Source: a virus
Reading direction: 5' to 3' (one strand)
Virus record (IMG/VR): IMGVR_UViG_3300017751_000068
Span: 1 to 37,951 of that record
Length of the DNA: 37,951 bases
The notes beneath the pieces are model-generated. The model searched no databases. It saw only the letters and a program-made list of their open reading frames with translations, and was not told the DNA's origin. Within the stretch, counting starts at the first letter, position 1. Every line of letters begins with the position of its first letter. A program made the position numbers and the translations under genes. This document shows positions 26,501 through 33,968 of the stretch, piece by piece.

Positions 26501-29131
26501 TCATATGTAGCGGCTCGTATAGCCGAAGATTATGAGGTAGAAAAAACATCCGCATTAAATTTAGTTTATGAGAATTTAAATGATATGATAGAGACTGGAC
26601 GAAGCCAGCTCGATCAACAGGTTGCAGCAAAGTATCGTCAGTATATGAGAAACTTTGAGATAGCCTACTATGAAATGACAGGAGAAAAAATTAAAATGTT
26701 AATTCCAAATCCTAATTTTGATGAATTATTACCTGAATCTAAGACTAATCCACTTACGATTAAAAATCCTAAAGCGGAAGAGATGATTGAAAAAGTAACC
26801 GTTGTATCTCAAGCTAAAATAGATAAAGTAAAAGGGCGGATGAAGCGTACTTTTGAAGGAGTTCAAAATGGATGGCTTAGATATATCAGAGGCATGTTAG
26901 ACCTTCCTTCTTTAATGGCTCTTATTAGTAAAGTTCCAGGCGAATCTTTTGGCGGTGATTTACAAGAGGTTACTTCTGAAAGAGTTAATGAAGCTAGTAA
27001 TACTGAAAAAGGTTTTCAGATGGCTGACAATGTTATCATGTCTGATAAAATGACCAAGGTCTATGGCAAAGACTGGTTAGAGCTGAGTAAGGGAGATTCA
27101 GTAATGAGAGATACGGGTATTGTTATTAACACAAAGAAGAAAAAACAAGCTCAGAAAGACTATGACAACAATCCTACACCAGATAACTTATTGTTTTTAG
27201 AGCAACAGACAATCATTGCTAGTCCAAATCAATTAGGTTATTTATACAATCAATACAAAGACCCGGCTAATGAGGCTTCGTTTAAAGAAAAGTATGGCGA
27301 AGAGTACAAAAGAGTTATGGATGAGGTTGTAAATTATCTTGAAACAAACCATAAAGAAGTAATAAAGGTTGCTGACTGGCAAGTTAATGAGTTATTTCCT
27401 TTGCTATATGAAAGGTATAACGAAATGTATCGTAAAGTATACCGAACAGATATGCCGTGGAATAAATATTATGCAGGGAGAATTTACAGAGATTTTGATA
27501 GTGCTGATAAAATGGAAGCTCAAGATGCGGGTATAGATCTTATTGCAAATATGAGTGCATTTATGCAAATAGCATCTCCTGGATCAACAAAGCTCAGACA
27601 AAAAACAAAAACTCCTATCAAAAACATGGACATGATGGGTGCCTTGCTTAATTATATGTCAGAGATGAATCACTTTGCAGCTTATGGTGAAGTAATAACC
27701 GACATGAATAAATTGTTTACTAATTCTGTTATTAAAAAAATCATAACCGCCAACTATGGAGCTCCAGTAAATAGATATATTAAAGACGTAATACAAAAAC
27801 TTGCTAATAGAGGTATAAGTAAGGGCGATAACTTTGAGCTATTTCAAGCGTGGCAAAGTAGATTTATAATAGGAGCATTAGCAATAAATCCAACGGTATT
27901 TTTAAAACAGCTTACATCTTTTATAACCTATGGAAACGAAATAAGCTATACTACATGGCTTAGTTATGCTAATTCTATTGTAAATGTTCCTAAGTTTTTA
28001 GAAATTAGAAAAGAAATATTAAATAACTCTGTATACTTACAAGATAGATACAGCTCTGATTTTAAAACCACTTTAGAAACGTATTCAAAATCTAAAGTTG
28101 AAAGCGTTGTGCCTCCAGGAAAAATGGCATCAATTGTAGATGCCTTAATGTTCTTAATAAAACAAGGAGACAAGGGAGCTATATTGATTGGTGGAGTTCC
28201 TAATTACTTGTATTATAAGGACCAGTATAAAAAATCCAACCCTAATGCTACTGAACAACAGGCTATTGATTATGCTATAAAGAAATTTGAAAAAGACACA
28301 AGGACTACACAACAGTCTGGAGATTTACAAAATAAAGATTACTATCAAACTCAAGGTGGATTTGCTAGGTTTTTTCAAATGTTTCAGAACTCTATTAAAC
28401 AATATTTAAGAAAAGAAATAACATACGCTAGAGAGACATATCGAATTACTAGATCAAAAGGTAAAGAGGGTAAAGGTACCATTGGATCTAATCTTAGAGG
28501 CTTATTAGTCTATCATACTATTCTTCCTATGTTTTTTGAATTTGTAAGCATGGGGCTGCCAGGAATATGGGCTGACTGGGAAGAGGAAGATCTAAATGAG
28601 CTTGGTCGAGCTGCAATCATAGGTAATTTAAACGCTTTATTTATAGCTGGTGATATGATTAATGCTATAACGGACGCTCTAACAGACAAGCCTTGGGCGG
28701 GGAGTAGTAAAACTTTACCACCCTTACAAGCGTCTGCAGATTTTGCTAGACAAATTTTAAGATACAGACAAACAAAAGATCCTCAGAAAAAAGAACAAAT
28801 ATTGTTAGATGCTATTTTAGATTTGACTAAATACGCAGGTGTCCCAGGGCCTCAAGTAGAAAAGTTTGTAAACAATATTAAAAAATTAGTAGAAGGTGGA
28901 GAGGATCCAGGTAAAATTATTTTAAGAATATTTAATTTTGGAGCTTATCAAATAGAAGGTAAGAAGAAAAAAACTAAAAAAAGAACTCAGAGAGAAATAA
29001 ACAGAGAGCTGAAAGCTATGGAACCTGCTTTATACAAAGAGCTTCAAAGCTTAGGAGATGACGATGATATTAAAGCTATGGAAAAAGAGCTTAAAGATTT
29101 AGAAAAAAGTATGTTAGAAGATTTATATTAA
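20552..29131 (+). CDS. Giant polyvalent internal virion / ejection protein with zincin motif
   Basis: A 2859-aa protein in the position of T7 gp16, about twice its size. Seen along it: two short N-terminal repeats (residues 2-62) with DGY-x-D-S-x-x-DF; helical regions; hydrophobic stretches near 485-520 and 540-560 and near 670 that could insert into membrane; acidic linkers (about 900-960); a zinc metallopeptidase motif HEVFH at 1023-1027 preceded by TIHINLPKA; a domain of unknown type about 1170-1510; a basic linker and a small domain framed by two PEPRRE motifs (1525-1530 and 1603-1608); coiled coil about 1650-2050; and a C-terminal part resembling the large polyvalent protein-associated domain LPD38 (AINPTVFLKQLTSF near 2445, FFQMFQNSIKQY near 2612). 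It probably enters the host with the DNA. Domain names are from recognition only. Confidence 0.78.
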   Translation: MNEEALQYAYDLFKADGYSDSIDDFKNLLSTNTEALDYSYKLFRDDGYNDSPNDFKSLLGIQDPLKKKEISGESELVDGSLVSQDLFDTTEEFDARLNLIDGSFTDKSEEFVVPELQENFKQYGFDFEENAPGMDSVKILAPKDEQGNREELELPLKQRKVTTGGFGTNVYSPEVQQELNKQNAKKLQDFLKKNKIKTEGNWIKDAEKGWVKEQKNILTEKEVEQRVKEINDVEEQFNDSKIKFLENKLLFDSSPELQTPENKVKLQEAFISLVAQEKDLNEQGRLLDEQAGRYTEMRAKQGSWAKGIWNGLTDGLGAISSSIERKKIDYAAETESRAGLSEEKYKEEVVRLARKKGLIDLRLEEILDDVTAEQLLSEFTDIARTSKTTRMTPGVVVGAQEIERDITFAEEIRSEIKDLKKKGEKFFESYDKAVKGRRRSNFSKYANQFDESEGRLEAARKGFTLAIGSSDVTPEWSDAKKEGFWGGAILGLAESIPAMVAVPIPYLGFAQRAAQMYALVTDNVTEEMENNPEFDNISENEKAMVVTPIGIAVGVLESYGFRNLINQKGLINQFVLKALRQVPKGSSVKTFREFIRQDVDSAIGRGLLTIGAGGAAEFETGFAQQIAELSVKQIYNITKEKEMFNTPDTVGEYVAEVLKAGAQEMIGGFIMSVPGAITNAATSPNMEAVSSEMYDMFEEMIGDPQYDAMFETRLKQKINATEGEFKNYTEEDAAKERQTYQELQGINANQIPDTYTKEQKQRALMLIYNINQLQKKIETTDDVLAEPLKVEQEKMKKELERMVSSTYDAQQKDKAEVEQIIVDDPNKSFSFEYDSKENVPDALKGVEPTGEGSIEIDGKKKIRLTYSGQQLLDAGIGVAPESTSDTVVSDEVTDFQELVEGPSDTEVSIEPGESTKETVQSLEGEPVEVEVETISDNITVTKGALEESLEEDNDADTVLGIKNLAVKAVKALSKVFPKVNIVLHENSENYQKIAGDTSNGTYDPASNTIHINLPKASNRTMAHEVFHAVLLNAVKTNAAAQAITKRMMQAVSKAKGLTPEIKRQIEDFVSNYDEAIQDEERLAVIVGYIADNFMQLDAPSKSRIRKWVESILSKAGISFKQFTSDDQGIIDMLNVVAKKTAEGEAITSKEIAPLTQFKGGKKVDNPADALKTRREGSFEVSYTQQESIVDYIKQGRVTQPENVLFLNNMFTTITSPDDMLAGEIKYDGIVIFEGEGGVFFVTKFGDVWASGKKGTAETIANALNKQLKQNGGKAFLTLTKGTDSKLVSSASGVNSTLAILNTMLDENLISPSLFRSAVSTTVRKADGEINLRQSAKDLKTDIKKYFTDPSTSTFEKRGFIVKDIVGEIAKNIPKESQAAITEFLGGRPDRTLAKKTTTTAQGLIDLIANVAAEQLTKGLDVGDVYAIIEINGEVEVKKDSHPSYPYHIALKDGTQPILHLPKNREAGSKVLVQKGKDGQFNLDYAVRNVSVVEGQYDTEAAAVAVDEGTRRRSDKKSSKKKEDTPEPRREMSPVKKLAVKYNMDRYSNYFPGDLYNPGALRKEAARLGLTLKTSYFREGYRRGEISGYYLKRGNKVIKPMTDPEPRREKNITELGRSVEDIAEIILIGRDNNVKESTIRDYLTRVRRFDKKDVNAILKKDTNTILQMPKSFGNIEGGLVKGLNLFEKLKRFKLNLEKNNITAAGKVVLRAQQKLEKLLAEQEGVQQELFKKSTTVVKNLEKRIKTAKSELAAKKKKYKGQKLYTYTRQEIMDQTIEYMQTLPEYQNEGDKRSLSLQQAKMEVDLNKAFKDRPTVNMAERMKKAQAMINERIRRGTDLASMQRALRNYIRMIMPDTLYTKAAVTKMINKIIAANETNIDTIRDEVIDEANILINRDLQDKIKKLLNRKFQKVESDRVKAYIIDRITLNTLNTIKKRIGDIDKITDVEKLLELGGKIEDEINAAREKTLQSEQDKSNDAGLQILMSYVAARIAEDYEVEKTSALNLVYENLNDMIETGRSQLDQQVAAKYRQYMRNFEIAYYEMTGEKIKMLIPNPNFDELLPESKTNPLTIKNPKAEEMIEKVTVVSQAKIDKVKGRMKRTFEGVQNGWLRYIRGMLDLPSLMALISKVPGESFGGDLQEVTSERVNEASNTEKGFQMADNVIMSDKMTKVYGKDWLELSKGDSVMRDTGIVINTKKKKQAQKDYDNNPTPDNLLFLEQQTIIASPNQLGYLYNQYKDPANEASFKEKYGEEYKRVMDEVVNYLETNHKEVIKVADWQVNELFPLLYERYNEMYRKVYRTDMPWNKYYAGRIYRDFDSADKMEAQDAGIDLIANMSAFMQIASPGSTKLRQKTKTPIKNMDMMGALLNYMSEMNHFAAYGEVITDMNKLFTNSVIKKIITANYGAPVNRYIKDVIQKLANRGISKGDNFELFQAWQSRFIIGALAINPTVFLKQLTSFITYGNEISYTTWLSYANSIVNVPKFLEIRKEILNNSVYLQDRYSSDFKTTLETYSKSKVESVVPPGKMASIVDALMFLIKQGDKGAILIGGVPNYLYYKDQYKKSNPNATEQQAIDYAIKKFEKDTRTTQQSGDLQNKDYYQTQGGFARFFQMFQNSIKQYLRKEITYARETYRITRSKGKEGKGTIGSNLRGLLVYHTILPMFFEFVSMGLPGIWADWEEEDLNELGRAAIIGNLNALFIAGDMINAITDALTDKPWAGSSKTLPPLQASADFARQILRYRQTKDPQKKEQILLDAILDLTKYAGVPGPQVEKFVNNIKKLVEGGEDPGKIILRIFNFGAYQIEGKKKKTKKRTQREINRELKAMEPALYKELQSLGDDDDIKAMEKELKDLEKSMLEDLY
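20555..20737 (+). repeat. Two N-terminal DGY repeats of the giant protein
   Basis: Residues 2-32 and 33-62 align: E-A-L-x-Y-x-Y-x-L-F-x-x-DGY-x-DS-x-x-DF-K-x-LL. About 30 residues each. Similar short helical repeats occur at the N-termini of other large marine phage internal proteins and may be docking or export/ejection addresses. Confidence 0.7.
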
Positions 29132-29136
29132 TAACT

Positions 29137-29310
29137 ATGCCATTCAGAAGTCAAGCGCAGCGAGCGTACATGTATAAGAACCTACCTGAGATAGCAGAGA
29201 GGTGGGAGAGGGAGACGACCTCTGGGACTTTACCCAAGCGCATACATGCTAAAAAGAAAGAACCGTCATTAATTACCCAACGAAGAAGACGCAGAAAGAT
29301 TAAGGGATAA
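29137..29310 (+). CDS. Small basic SxAQR-type phage protein (57 aa)
   Basis: ATG at 29137, 5 bp after the giant gene's stop, opens a 57-aa frame ending at 29310. It begins MPFRSQAQRAYMYKNLPEIA and continues ERWERE, which I recognise as the common small phage family with an S-K/Q-AQRR-x-MY … PEIA-x-RWE pattern; the C-terminus is strongly basic (RRRRRKIKG). The family is widespread near phage structural genes, but its function is not known to me; nucleic-acid binding is suggested by charge. Its 3' end overlaps the convergent small gene at 29300-29386 by 11 bp. Confidence 0.75.
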   Translation: MPFRSQAQRAYMYKNLPEIAERWERETTSGTLPKRIHAKKKEPSLITQRRRRRKIKG

Positions 29311-29386
29311 CTAAGTAGATTAGGTAACCAATAATTATAGTAAAAGACACTACTGCTATGTATTCCCAGTCTGGTTTAGATTTCAT
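29300..29386 (-). CDS. Putative 28-aa single-span membrane peptide
   Basis: A short frame from ATG 29386 to the stop at 29300 encodes MKSKPDWEYIAVVSFT followed by IIIGYLIYLVIP: a charged head, a Trp-Glu-Tyr interface and one hydrophobic helix (residues 10-27). The start overlaps the end of the upstream gene (29376-29570) by 11 bp, as is common in this operon, and it is the last gene of the leftward transcript. The clean single-span pattern argues for a real gene, but at 28 codons chance cannot be ruled out. A holin-like or membrane-modulating role would be a guess. Confidence 0.5.
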   Translation of the reverse strand: MKSKPDWEYIAVVSFTIIIGYLIYLVIP

Positions 29387-29570
29387 CTGTTACTGATTCA
29401 CTTACGCTCTTGAGTTTTTTAGATAATAAATTAACCTCGCCACGTAGCGGAGTGTATTCTTTATCCATAAGTAATTCGTAAATGTTGTTTAGTGAGGAGT
29501 GAAGATCAGCCATTACAAAATTAATATTTTGTATTCTCTTTTGCTCGACTGGAGGTACTCTCAGTTTCAT
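29376..29570 (-). CDS. Small helical protein, unknown function
   Basis: A 64-aa hydrophilic protein, predicted mainly helical (QKRIQNINFVMADLHSSLNN and LRGEVNLLSKKLKSVSESV look like two helices that could pair). No motif is recognised. It is near the end of the leftward operon and is separated from the upstream gene by 56 bp of almost pure A/T, which contains no clear promoter box. ATG 29570 is the only reasonable start. Confidence 0.6.
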   Translation of the reverse strand: MKLRVPPVEQKRIQNINFVMADLHSSLNNIYELLMDKEYTPLRGEVNLLSKKLKSVSESVTDEI

Positions 29571-29626
29571 GCAGTCTAAATTATAAATAATTTATTACAA
29601 ATAAAAGAACAAATAATAAATATTTT

Positions 29627-29953
29627 TTAATTAAATGTTTGATTCTTATTATAGTAGTCTAAATACTCATCTGAAGTTATCTCGTGTAGACTCTCAAATA
29701 CCATGTCATCATAGTGTGAAAGGACCACAACAAAGTAGTAAGGCTTCTCTCTTTTAAGCACGCCCGCCACCTCCATTACATCATCAGGAGAATAAATATA
29801 GTTCTGATCTACATACCTTTCAATCATCATAACAATAGGAACCGATGTGTATAGGTCTACCCTCATAAGCTCAAGCACAAAGTCACTATCGAAAGTATAT
29901 AGATACCCTTCGTAGCTTGCATTAACCTCTGTATACTTCCGCGTCGAATCCAT
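29627..29953 (-). CDS. Hypothetical protein
   Basis: A 108-aa acidic, tyrosine-rich protein (YEGYLYTFDSDFV, YYFVVVLSHYDDMVFESLHE). No known domain is recognised; hydrophobic residues alternate as in a small alpha/beta fold. Its ATG at 29953 lies 32 bp inside the VRR-NUC gene, in a different frame; the next methionine is about 30 codons later, so the overlapping start is preferred. It is co-transcribed with the nuclease gene. Confidence 0.6.
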   Translation of the reverse strand: MDSTRKYTEVNASYEGYLYTFDSDFVLELMRVDLYTSVPIVMMIERYVDQNYIYSPDDVMEVAGVLKREKPYYFVVVLSHYDDMVFESLHEITSDEYLDYYNKNQTFN

Positions 29954-30161
29954 ACTCTTTCAATTCTTTTATCCTATACTCCTGGAGCTTGGAGACTCTA
30001 CCTTTTTTAGTTTTAACCTCAACAAATAAAACTTTGTTGTTGGGATGTAGAGCTAACAAGTCAGGTATGCCATTCTTATTGGTCTTAATGAGCTTGAGAA
30101 CATAGTATCCGTCAGCTTCTAATTCTTTAATCTTTTTTGTTTGTATCTGTTGTTCGGTCAT
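29922..30161 (-). CDS. VRR-NUC domain nuclease
   Basis: A 79-aa stand-alone VRR-NUC protein of the PD-(D/E)XK nuclease superfamily. The active-site residues are visible: G-I-PD at 31-34 (metal-binding Asp34), V-E-V-K at 47-50 (Glu48 and Lys50), and the supporting Q60 in SKLQ. Small phage members cut branched DNA such as Holliday junctions, and often neighbour an SNF2-like helicase as here. It would act in the cytoplasm in resolving recombination or replication intermediates before packaging. The gene overlaps both neighbours (35 bp with the 44-aa gene upstream, 32 bp downstream). Confidence 0.88.
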   Translation of the reverse strand: MTEQQIQTKKIKELEADGYYVLKLIKTNKNGIPDLLALHPNNKVLFVEVKTKKGRVSKLQEYRIKELKEYGFDAEVYRG

Positions 30162-30261
30162 TTATAAATCTTTCCGGATACATTTCTTTAAGCCATGAGC
30201 TATCCCATAGATCATTATCTGTAAGATAGTCAGGGTCTATTTTAGGCAATCCATCTATCAT
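30127..30261 (-). CDS. Small acidic protein (44 aa) between helicase and nuclease
   Basis: ATG at 30261, 2 bp after the SNF2-like gene's stop, opens a frame of 44 codons that ends at 30127, 35 bp inside the VRR-NUC gene. It fills what would otherwise be a 100-bp gap in a tight operon. The sequence (LPKIDPDYLTDNDLWDSSWL, then KEMYPERF) is acidic with conserved-looking Trp/Tyr/Phe residues rather than random. Function unknown; a small partner of the helicase or nuclease is possible from position. Confidence 0.6.
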   Translation of the reverse strand: MIDGLPKIDPDYLTDNDLWDSSWLKEMYPERFINDRTTDTNKKD

Positions 30262-30263
30262 AA

Positions 30264-31490
30264 TTATAAATTTAGTAAATCTTTTCGGAAATGATTAAGG
30301 GTATAATCCTTCTTGTTAACAACTGCTTTATAGATCTGATCCTCAATACCGCCCTCAGAAAAGATCCAATACACCTCATTTTTTTTGCGTTCCTTGGTTG
30401 TCATCCGATCACGAGACTGCCAATAACTAGTAGCACTAAAGTCAATGTTGTAATAAACTAAACAGTCAGCTTGTCGCAGACTTATACCTTCTCTGCCACT
30501 CACAATTTGTAAAGCAATTGATTTATTGCTGTTAACAAATTCTTTGAGCTGGGTTGTAATATTATCTTGGAATACTTCTTGAATAGCATTCAGCTCCTCT
30601 TTAAACTTATAGAATATAGCAATCTTCTTGCCTTTGAACTCTTCTTTAATAAACTGAGCCTTAGTAAGGTCTAGTATTTTAGAGGCTCCACTCTCAAACT
30701 TAACAGTTCCAGAATAGATCTGATGTAGCTTCATCATAAGCTTTACCGGAGTATCTGCTAGTATTACCTCGTTCTTTCCTTCCACTACTAAATTCTTCTG
30801 AAGCTTAGAAGCGACATTGTATGTCAGTGGACTCATCTTTACATGGAGGATATGCTCATTAGTCTTTACTTGAAAGCCTGCCTCCTTCTGACTATAGGCT
30901 AGAAAGTAAGGTTGCATGGCATCCATTATACTAGGCTGACCTTTAGAGTAGTCGCGAATGTATAAACCATTGATAGGCCTTTGAGTTACGTTTACATGCA
31001 TCTCACAAAACTTATAAAAGTTTATATATCTTCTGAAAGGGTTTCCAGGAATAGCAAACACCTGATGGTACATCTGACTGTATGACTCAGGAGTTGGAGT
31101 TCCCGATAGTAAGATCACAAGAGGGTCGTTCTTCTGGATTATTATCTTCACTTGCTTTGCTCTCTTGCTAGGCTTGGGAAATGCACCCAATGAATGAGCC
31201 TCATCCAATACTACTAGATCAAAGCTGCCTTCTATCTTATGCAAGCTCTCGTAATTAATTACCTCAAGGGTAAATTTAGGTTTCAGCATCTGGTAGTCAG
31301 CCTCGATAGAGCTGATGGCTTTCTTCTTTGTTATAAACAGAACCCTTGTGGCTCCCATCTCTTTGGCTATACCTAAACTCGTAAGTGTCTTTCCAGTTCT
31401 AACCTCCATAGCTAAGTAGACGAAACCATGCTCGCCCAATACATCTACACCCTTGTCAATTATTTCCTCTTGATAATCTCTAAATTTCAT
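30264..31490 (-). CDS. SNF2-like superfamily 2 helicase / DNA translocase
   Basis: A 408-aa protein with all main SF2 helicase motifs: Q-like RDYQEE at residues 4-9, Walker A EVRTGKT at 29-35, motif II VLDEAH at 94-99, motif III LLSGTP at 127-132, motif V IVSGREGISLRQAD and motif VI QSRDRMTT near the C-terminus. It is compact, without accessory domains, as usual for phage SNF2-type proteins. These use ATP to translocate on or remodel DNA; pairing with a VRR-NUC nuclease is common in phages and suggests fork or recombination processing. The start at 31490 follows the primase-helicase stop by 2 bp, with no ribosome binding site. Confidence 0.9.
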   Translation of the reverse strand: MKFRDYQEEIIDKGVDVLGEHGFVYLAMEVRTGKTLTSLGIAKEMGATRVLFITKKKAISSIEADYQMLKPKFTLEVINYESLHKIEGSFDLVVLDEAHSLGAFPKPSKRAKQVKIIIQKNDPLVILLSGTPTPESYSQMYHQVFAIPGNPFRRYINFYKFCEMHVNVTQRPINGLYIRDYSKGQPSIMDAMQPYFLAYSQKEAGFQVKTNEHILHVKMSPLTYNVASKLQKNLVVEGKNEVILADTPVKLMMKLHQIYSGTVKFESGASKILDLTKAQFIKEEFKGKKIAIFYKFKEELNAIQEVFQDNITTQLKEFVNSNKSIALQIVSGREGISLRQADCLVYYNIDFSATSYWQSRDRMTTKERKKNEVYWIFSEGGIEDQIYKAVVNKKDYTLNHFRKDLLNL

Positions 31491-31492
31491 AA

Positions 31493-33922
31493 TTAAAATT
31501 CAAGTGTTGGTTGTGCAGCTTCCTTCTTAGTTGGCTTTACTTTTATTATGATAAATTTACCTGTAGAGTCTCGATCAAAGATCGGTTCAATACCTTGAGT
31601 ATATATGGCATAAGATTTTAACCATTTGTTAAACTCAGTTCTAGAAAGCTTACGTTTACCAAACTGACCATAATCAGGATTCATTGTAACAAAGTCACCG
31701 TAGAGATAATTAGTGTAAACCTTCTCGTTAGTTTTAAGTAGGGGGTTGTGCTGCTCACCTAAGAGTCCACACCACTCAGTAAATATCTCGTCCGTGTCGG
31801 CTTGAAAGAGTTTTATCTTTTGATTTTTAAGTACCGATTTAATTAAACCATTTCTTAAGTAAAGTTGCAGACAGTAAATCATGTAGTTATCAAACTGACA
31901 CCACTCGTCTTGATCCCAACCACCAAAGAGGTATCGTCCAAACTCTTCAAGGGGTGTCTGTACCTCAGTATAGTACTGGGTAAGTTCAAGCTCCCACTTC
32001 CTTCTGATAAAGGAGTTTCCGGTGCCTTTGATAATATGGTTTGTTGTTATAGATATCTTCGGGCTTTTATGAAAAGGTATCTTAATCGCGTCCTTGTTCT
32101 TCTTCTCTAGGGTTAGTCCCTCTGTGACCACGCTGAAGAGCCTCTCAAACTGGAAGCCTTGCTTCACGTCATCAAATAATATTATCTGAGTGTCTGCTGA
32201 CACGGTCTGATAAGGGAAAGACTTTTCAAATGCAAAGGCCTTACCGTCTATGGTCGCTACCTTTTTGATTGCGTCAATGGCCTGGAAGAATATACCTTTA
32301 CCAGTTCCACCGTTAGCTTGGTCTGATATTATCTCATCATTAAGTATAACCGCAGGGCAGTAAGAAATGTTTTTATATCCGTGCAGTAAAAAGCCGGTAG
32401 TAGACTCCATAGATCTTATTCTTTGCGGGTCGTTGTCAGATACATTAGCTATAAAGGTTCTGTAGTCTCCTTTGCCTAGCTCACATGCGTTATAGTCTCT
32501 TGGTATGATGTGGTTATCCCAAACGTACCCATCAAGCTCAAGGTAGTCTATTGGAACAACCGCGTCCTTTGTAATTTTAATAGCACAGTTTTGATAGTAT
32601 AGGTAGCTAGTGTCTATTGTATCCTCAATAAAGTATATCTCTATGGTATCTAAGAGAGTCAAGAACTCCTCCTTGAATATCCTAGTCTGATCCGCGAAGT
32701 AATTATAGATGGTCATGTCATCCATCTCAATAAGGTGTCCTAGGATAAAGTCTTTTATCTCTTTCTCTGAAGTGTTTGAGATTAGGTTGTTAGTCACCTT
32801 TACAAAGAGGTAGGTTTTCTGATCATCAGGACAGTACTTATAGAAACCATTGGCCTCCAAAAACTTTTTAAATATTAGGGGTAGCATTTTAATTATACCC
32901 TTGCTGTTTTTGGTCCAGAACTTAATAGAGTTGTTCTCCTCCGCGGTTTCAATTACTGAGTCAATCAGATCATCCTCCAACATCGACTCAGATAATTGTT
33001 GGCGGATATCATTTTTTGATTCTCCACGCCGTAGTCTTTGTTGTATGTCGTTTACTTTCTCCTCATCCTCAAAGTATTTTGTGTTGTACTTATCACGATG
33101 AGCGTAGGCATTTTTAATAGTCTTATTTATTTCGCTAATAGGAAAGCTAGAAGATGCGTACTTGTTTAATACTATGGTGGCCACAGTCTCAGAGACTCCA
33201 TACTCATTAAAAGCCATGGCTAATGTAAAGGCATTATTGTTGCGCATCCCGTCCACCATTGGGAAATTTTTAGAGTGCCACTTAATTAAGTTAGAAGTTA
33301 TCTTGTCCTCTTCGTTGATTGGAATAGTGTTGATGCCTTGGCCTCTGACAATCTCTTTATACTGAGTCTCTTCTACTTGAGTCCACTCTTCTGCTTTTGG
33401 ATTGATATAGATTAGTGGGTCAAAGGACTCATAGCACACCCTACTTACGTTCTTACTTGTAGTGTCGAAGAACTCAGACTTAAAATGATTCTTTAGTGCA
33501 TTGAAATACCCTACATGATTCTTGGGGTCTCTAGGAATTCTAACCAATACCTTCAGACCTTTTCCAGAGGGAGAGATAAACACGCTGAACACATACTTAT
33601 TCTTGCTGAACTTTTTCTTGTCATCTAGCATCCTCTTCTGTTTAGCATACCCATCTAGATCAAGAGTAATTAATCCAGAGTGTTTTTTTAATGAAACGTC
33701 ACTACGTTTATTAAATTCTCCTGAGAAACATATTGATGGTAAATCTTTTTTTAGTTCATTTCGAGCGGACTTATTCGATTCTGATCTAATCTTCTGAATC
33801 AATTCTTTTGAAGCCCCATCTTTAATTCTTTCTAGTACTGATTCCACTTTTCTATAGAAAGGTGTGTCGGTTTCTTTGATATTTTTGAAGATTGTGACGA
33901 TATGTTCGTTGGTTGTGCTCAT
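31493..33922 (-). CDS. Primase-helicase (VirE_N/BT4734-like + PriCT + SF3-type helicase)
   Basis: An 809-aa replication protein. Residues about 60-180 match the VirE N-terminal/BT4734-like domain, an archaeo-eukaryotic primase relative: HSGLITLDLDG (81-91), ISPSGKGLKVLVRIP (116-130) and SRVCYESFDP (160-169). Residues about 215-280 look like a primase C-terminal helical domain (GMRNNNAFTLAMAFNEYG). The last part is a D5/SF3-type helicase with Walker A NGGTGKG at 537-543, Walker B IILFDD at 580-585 and ITTNH at 625-629, followed by an FIRRKWEL arginine segment. It should prime and unwind DNA at the origin. The VirE_N type is typical of Bacteroidota and their phages, and gives a host clue. The gene follows a 194-bp spacer with a terminator and possible promoter. 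Confidence 0.88.
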   Translation of the reverse strand: MSTTNEHIVTIFKNIKETDTPFYRKVESVLERIKDGASKELIQKIRSESNKSARNELKKDLPSICFSGEFNKRSDVSLKKHSGLITLDLDGYAKQKRMLDDKKKFSKNKYVFSVFISPSGKGLKVLVRIPRDPKNHVGYFNALKNHFKSEFFDTTSKNVSRVCYESFDPLIYINPKAEEWTQVEETQYKEIVRGQGINTIPINEEDKITSNLIKWHSKNFPMVDGMRNNNAFTLAMAFNEYGVSETVATIVLNKYASSSFPISEINKTIKNAYAHRDKYNTKYFEDEEKVNDIQQRLRRGESKNDIRQQLSESMLEDDLIDSVIETAEENNSIKFWTKNSKGIIKMLPLIFKKFLEANGFYKYCPDDQKTYLFVKVTNNLISNTSEKEIKDFILGHLIEMDDMTIYNYFADQTRIFKEEFLTLLDTIEIYFIEDTIDTSYLYYQNCAIKITKDAVVPIDYLELDGYVWDNHIIPRDYNACELGKGDYRTFIANVSDNDPQRIRSMESTTGFLLHGYKNISYCPAVILNDEIISDQANGGTGKGIFFQAIDAIKKVATIDGKAFAFEKSFPYQTVSADTQIILFDDVKQGFQFERLFSVVTEGLTLEKKNKDAIKIPFHKSPKISITTNHIIKGTGNSFIRRKWELELTQYYTEVQTPLEEFGRYLFGGWDQDEWCQFDNYMIYCLQLYLRNGLIKSVLKNQKIKLFQADTDEIFTEWCGLLGEQHNPLLKTNEKVYTNYLYGDFVTMNPDYGQFGKRKLSRTEFNKWLKSYAIYTQGIEPIFDRDSTGKFIIIKVKPTKKEAAQPTLEF

Positions 33923-33968
33923 TTTAATGTTGGTTTTTGATAAAAAATCCCTTTGTTTATCTAGGTTG

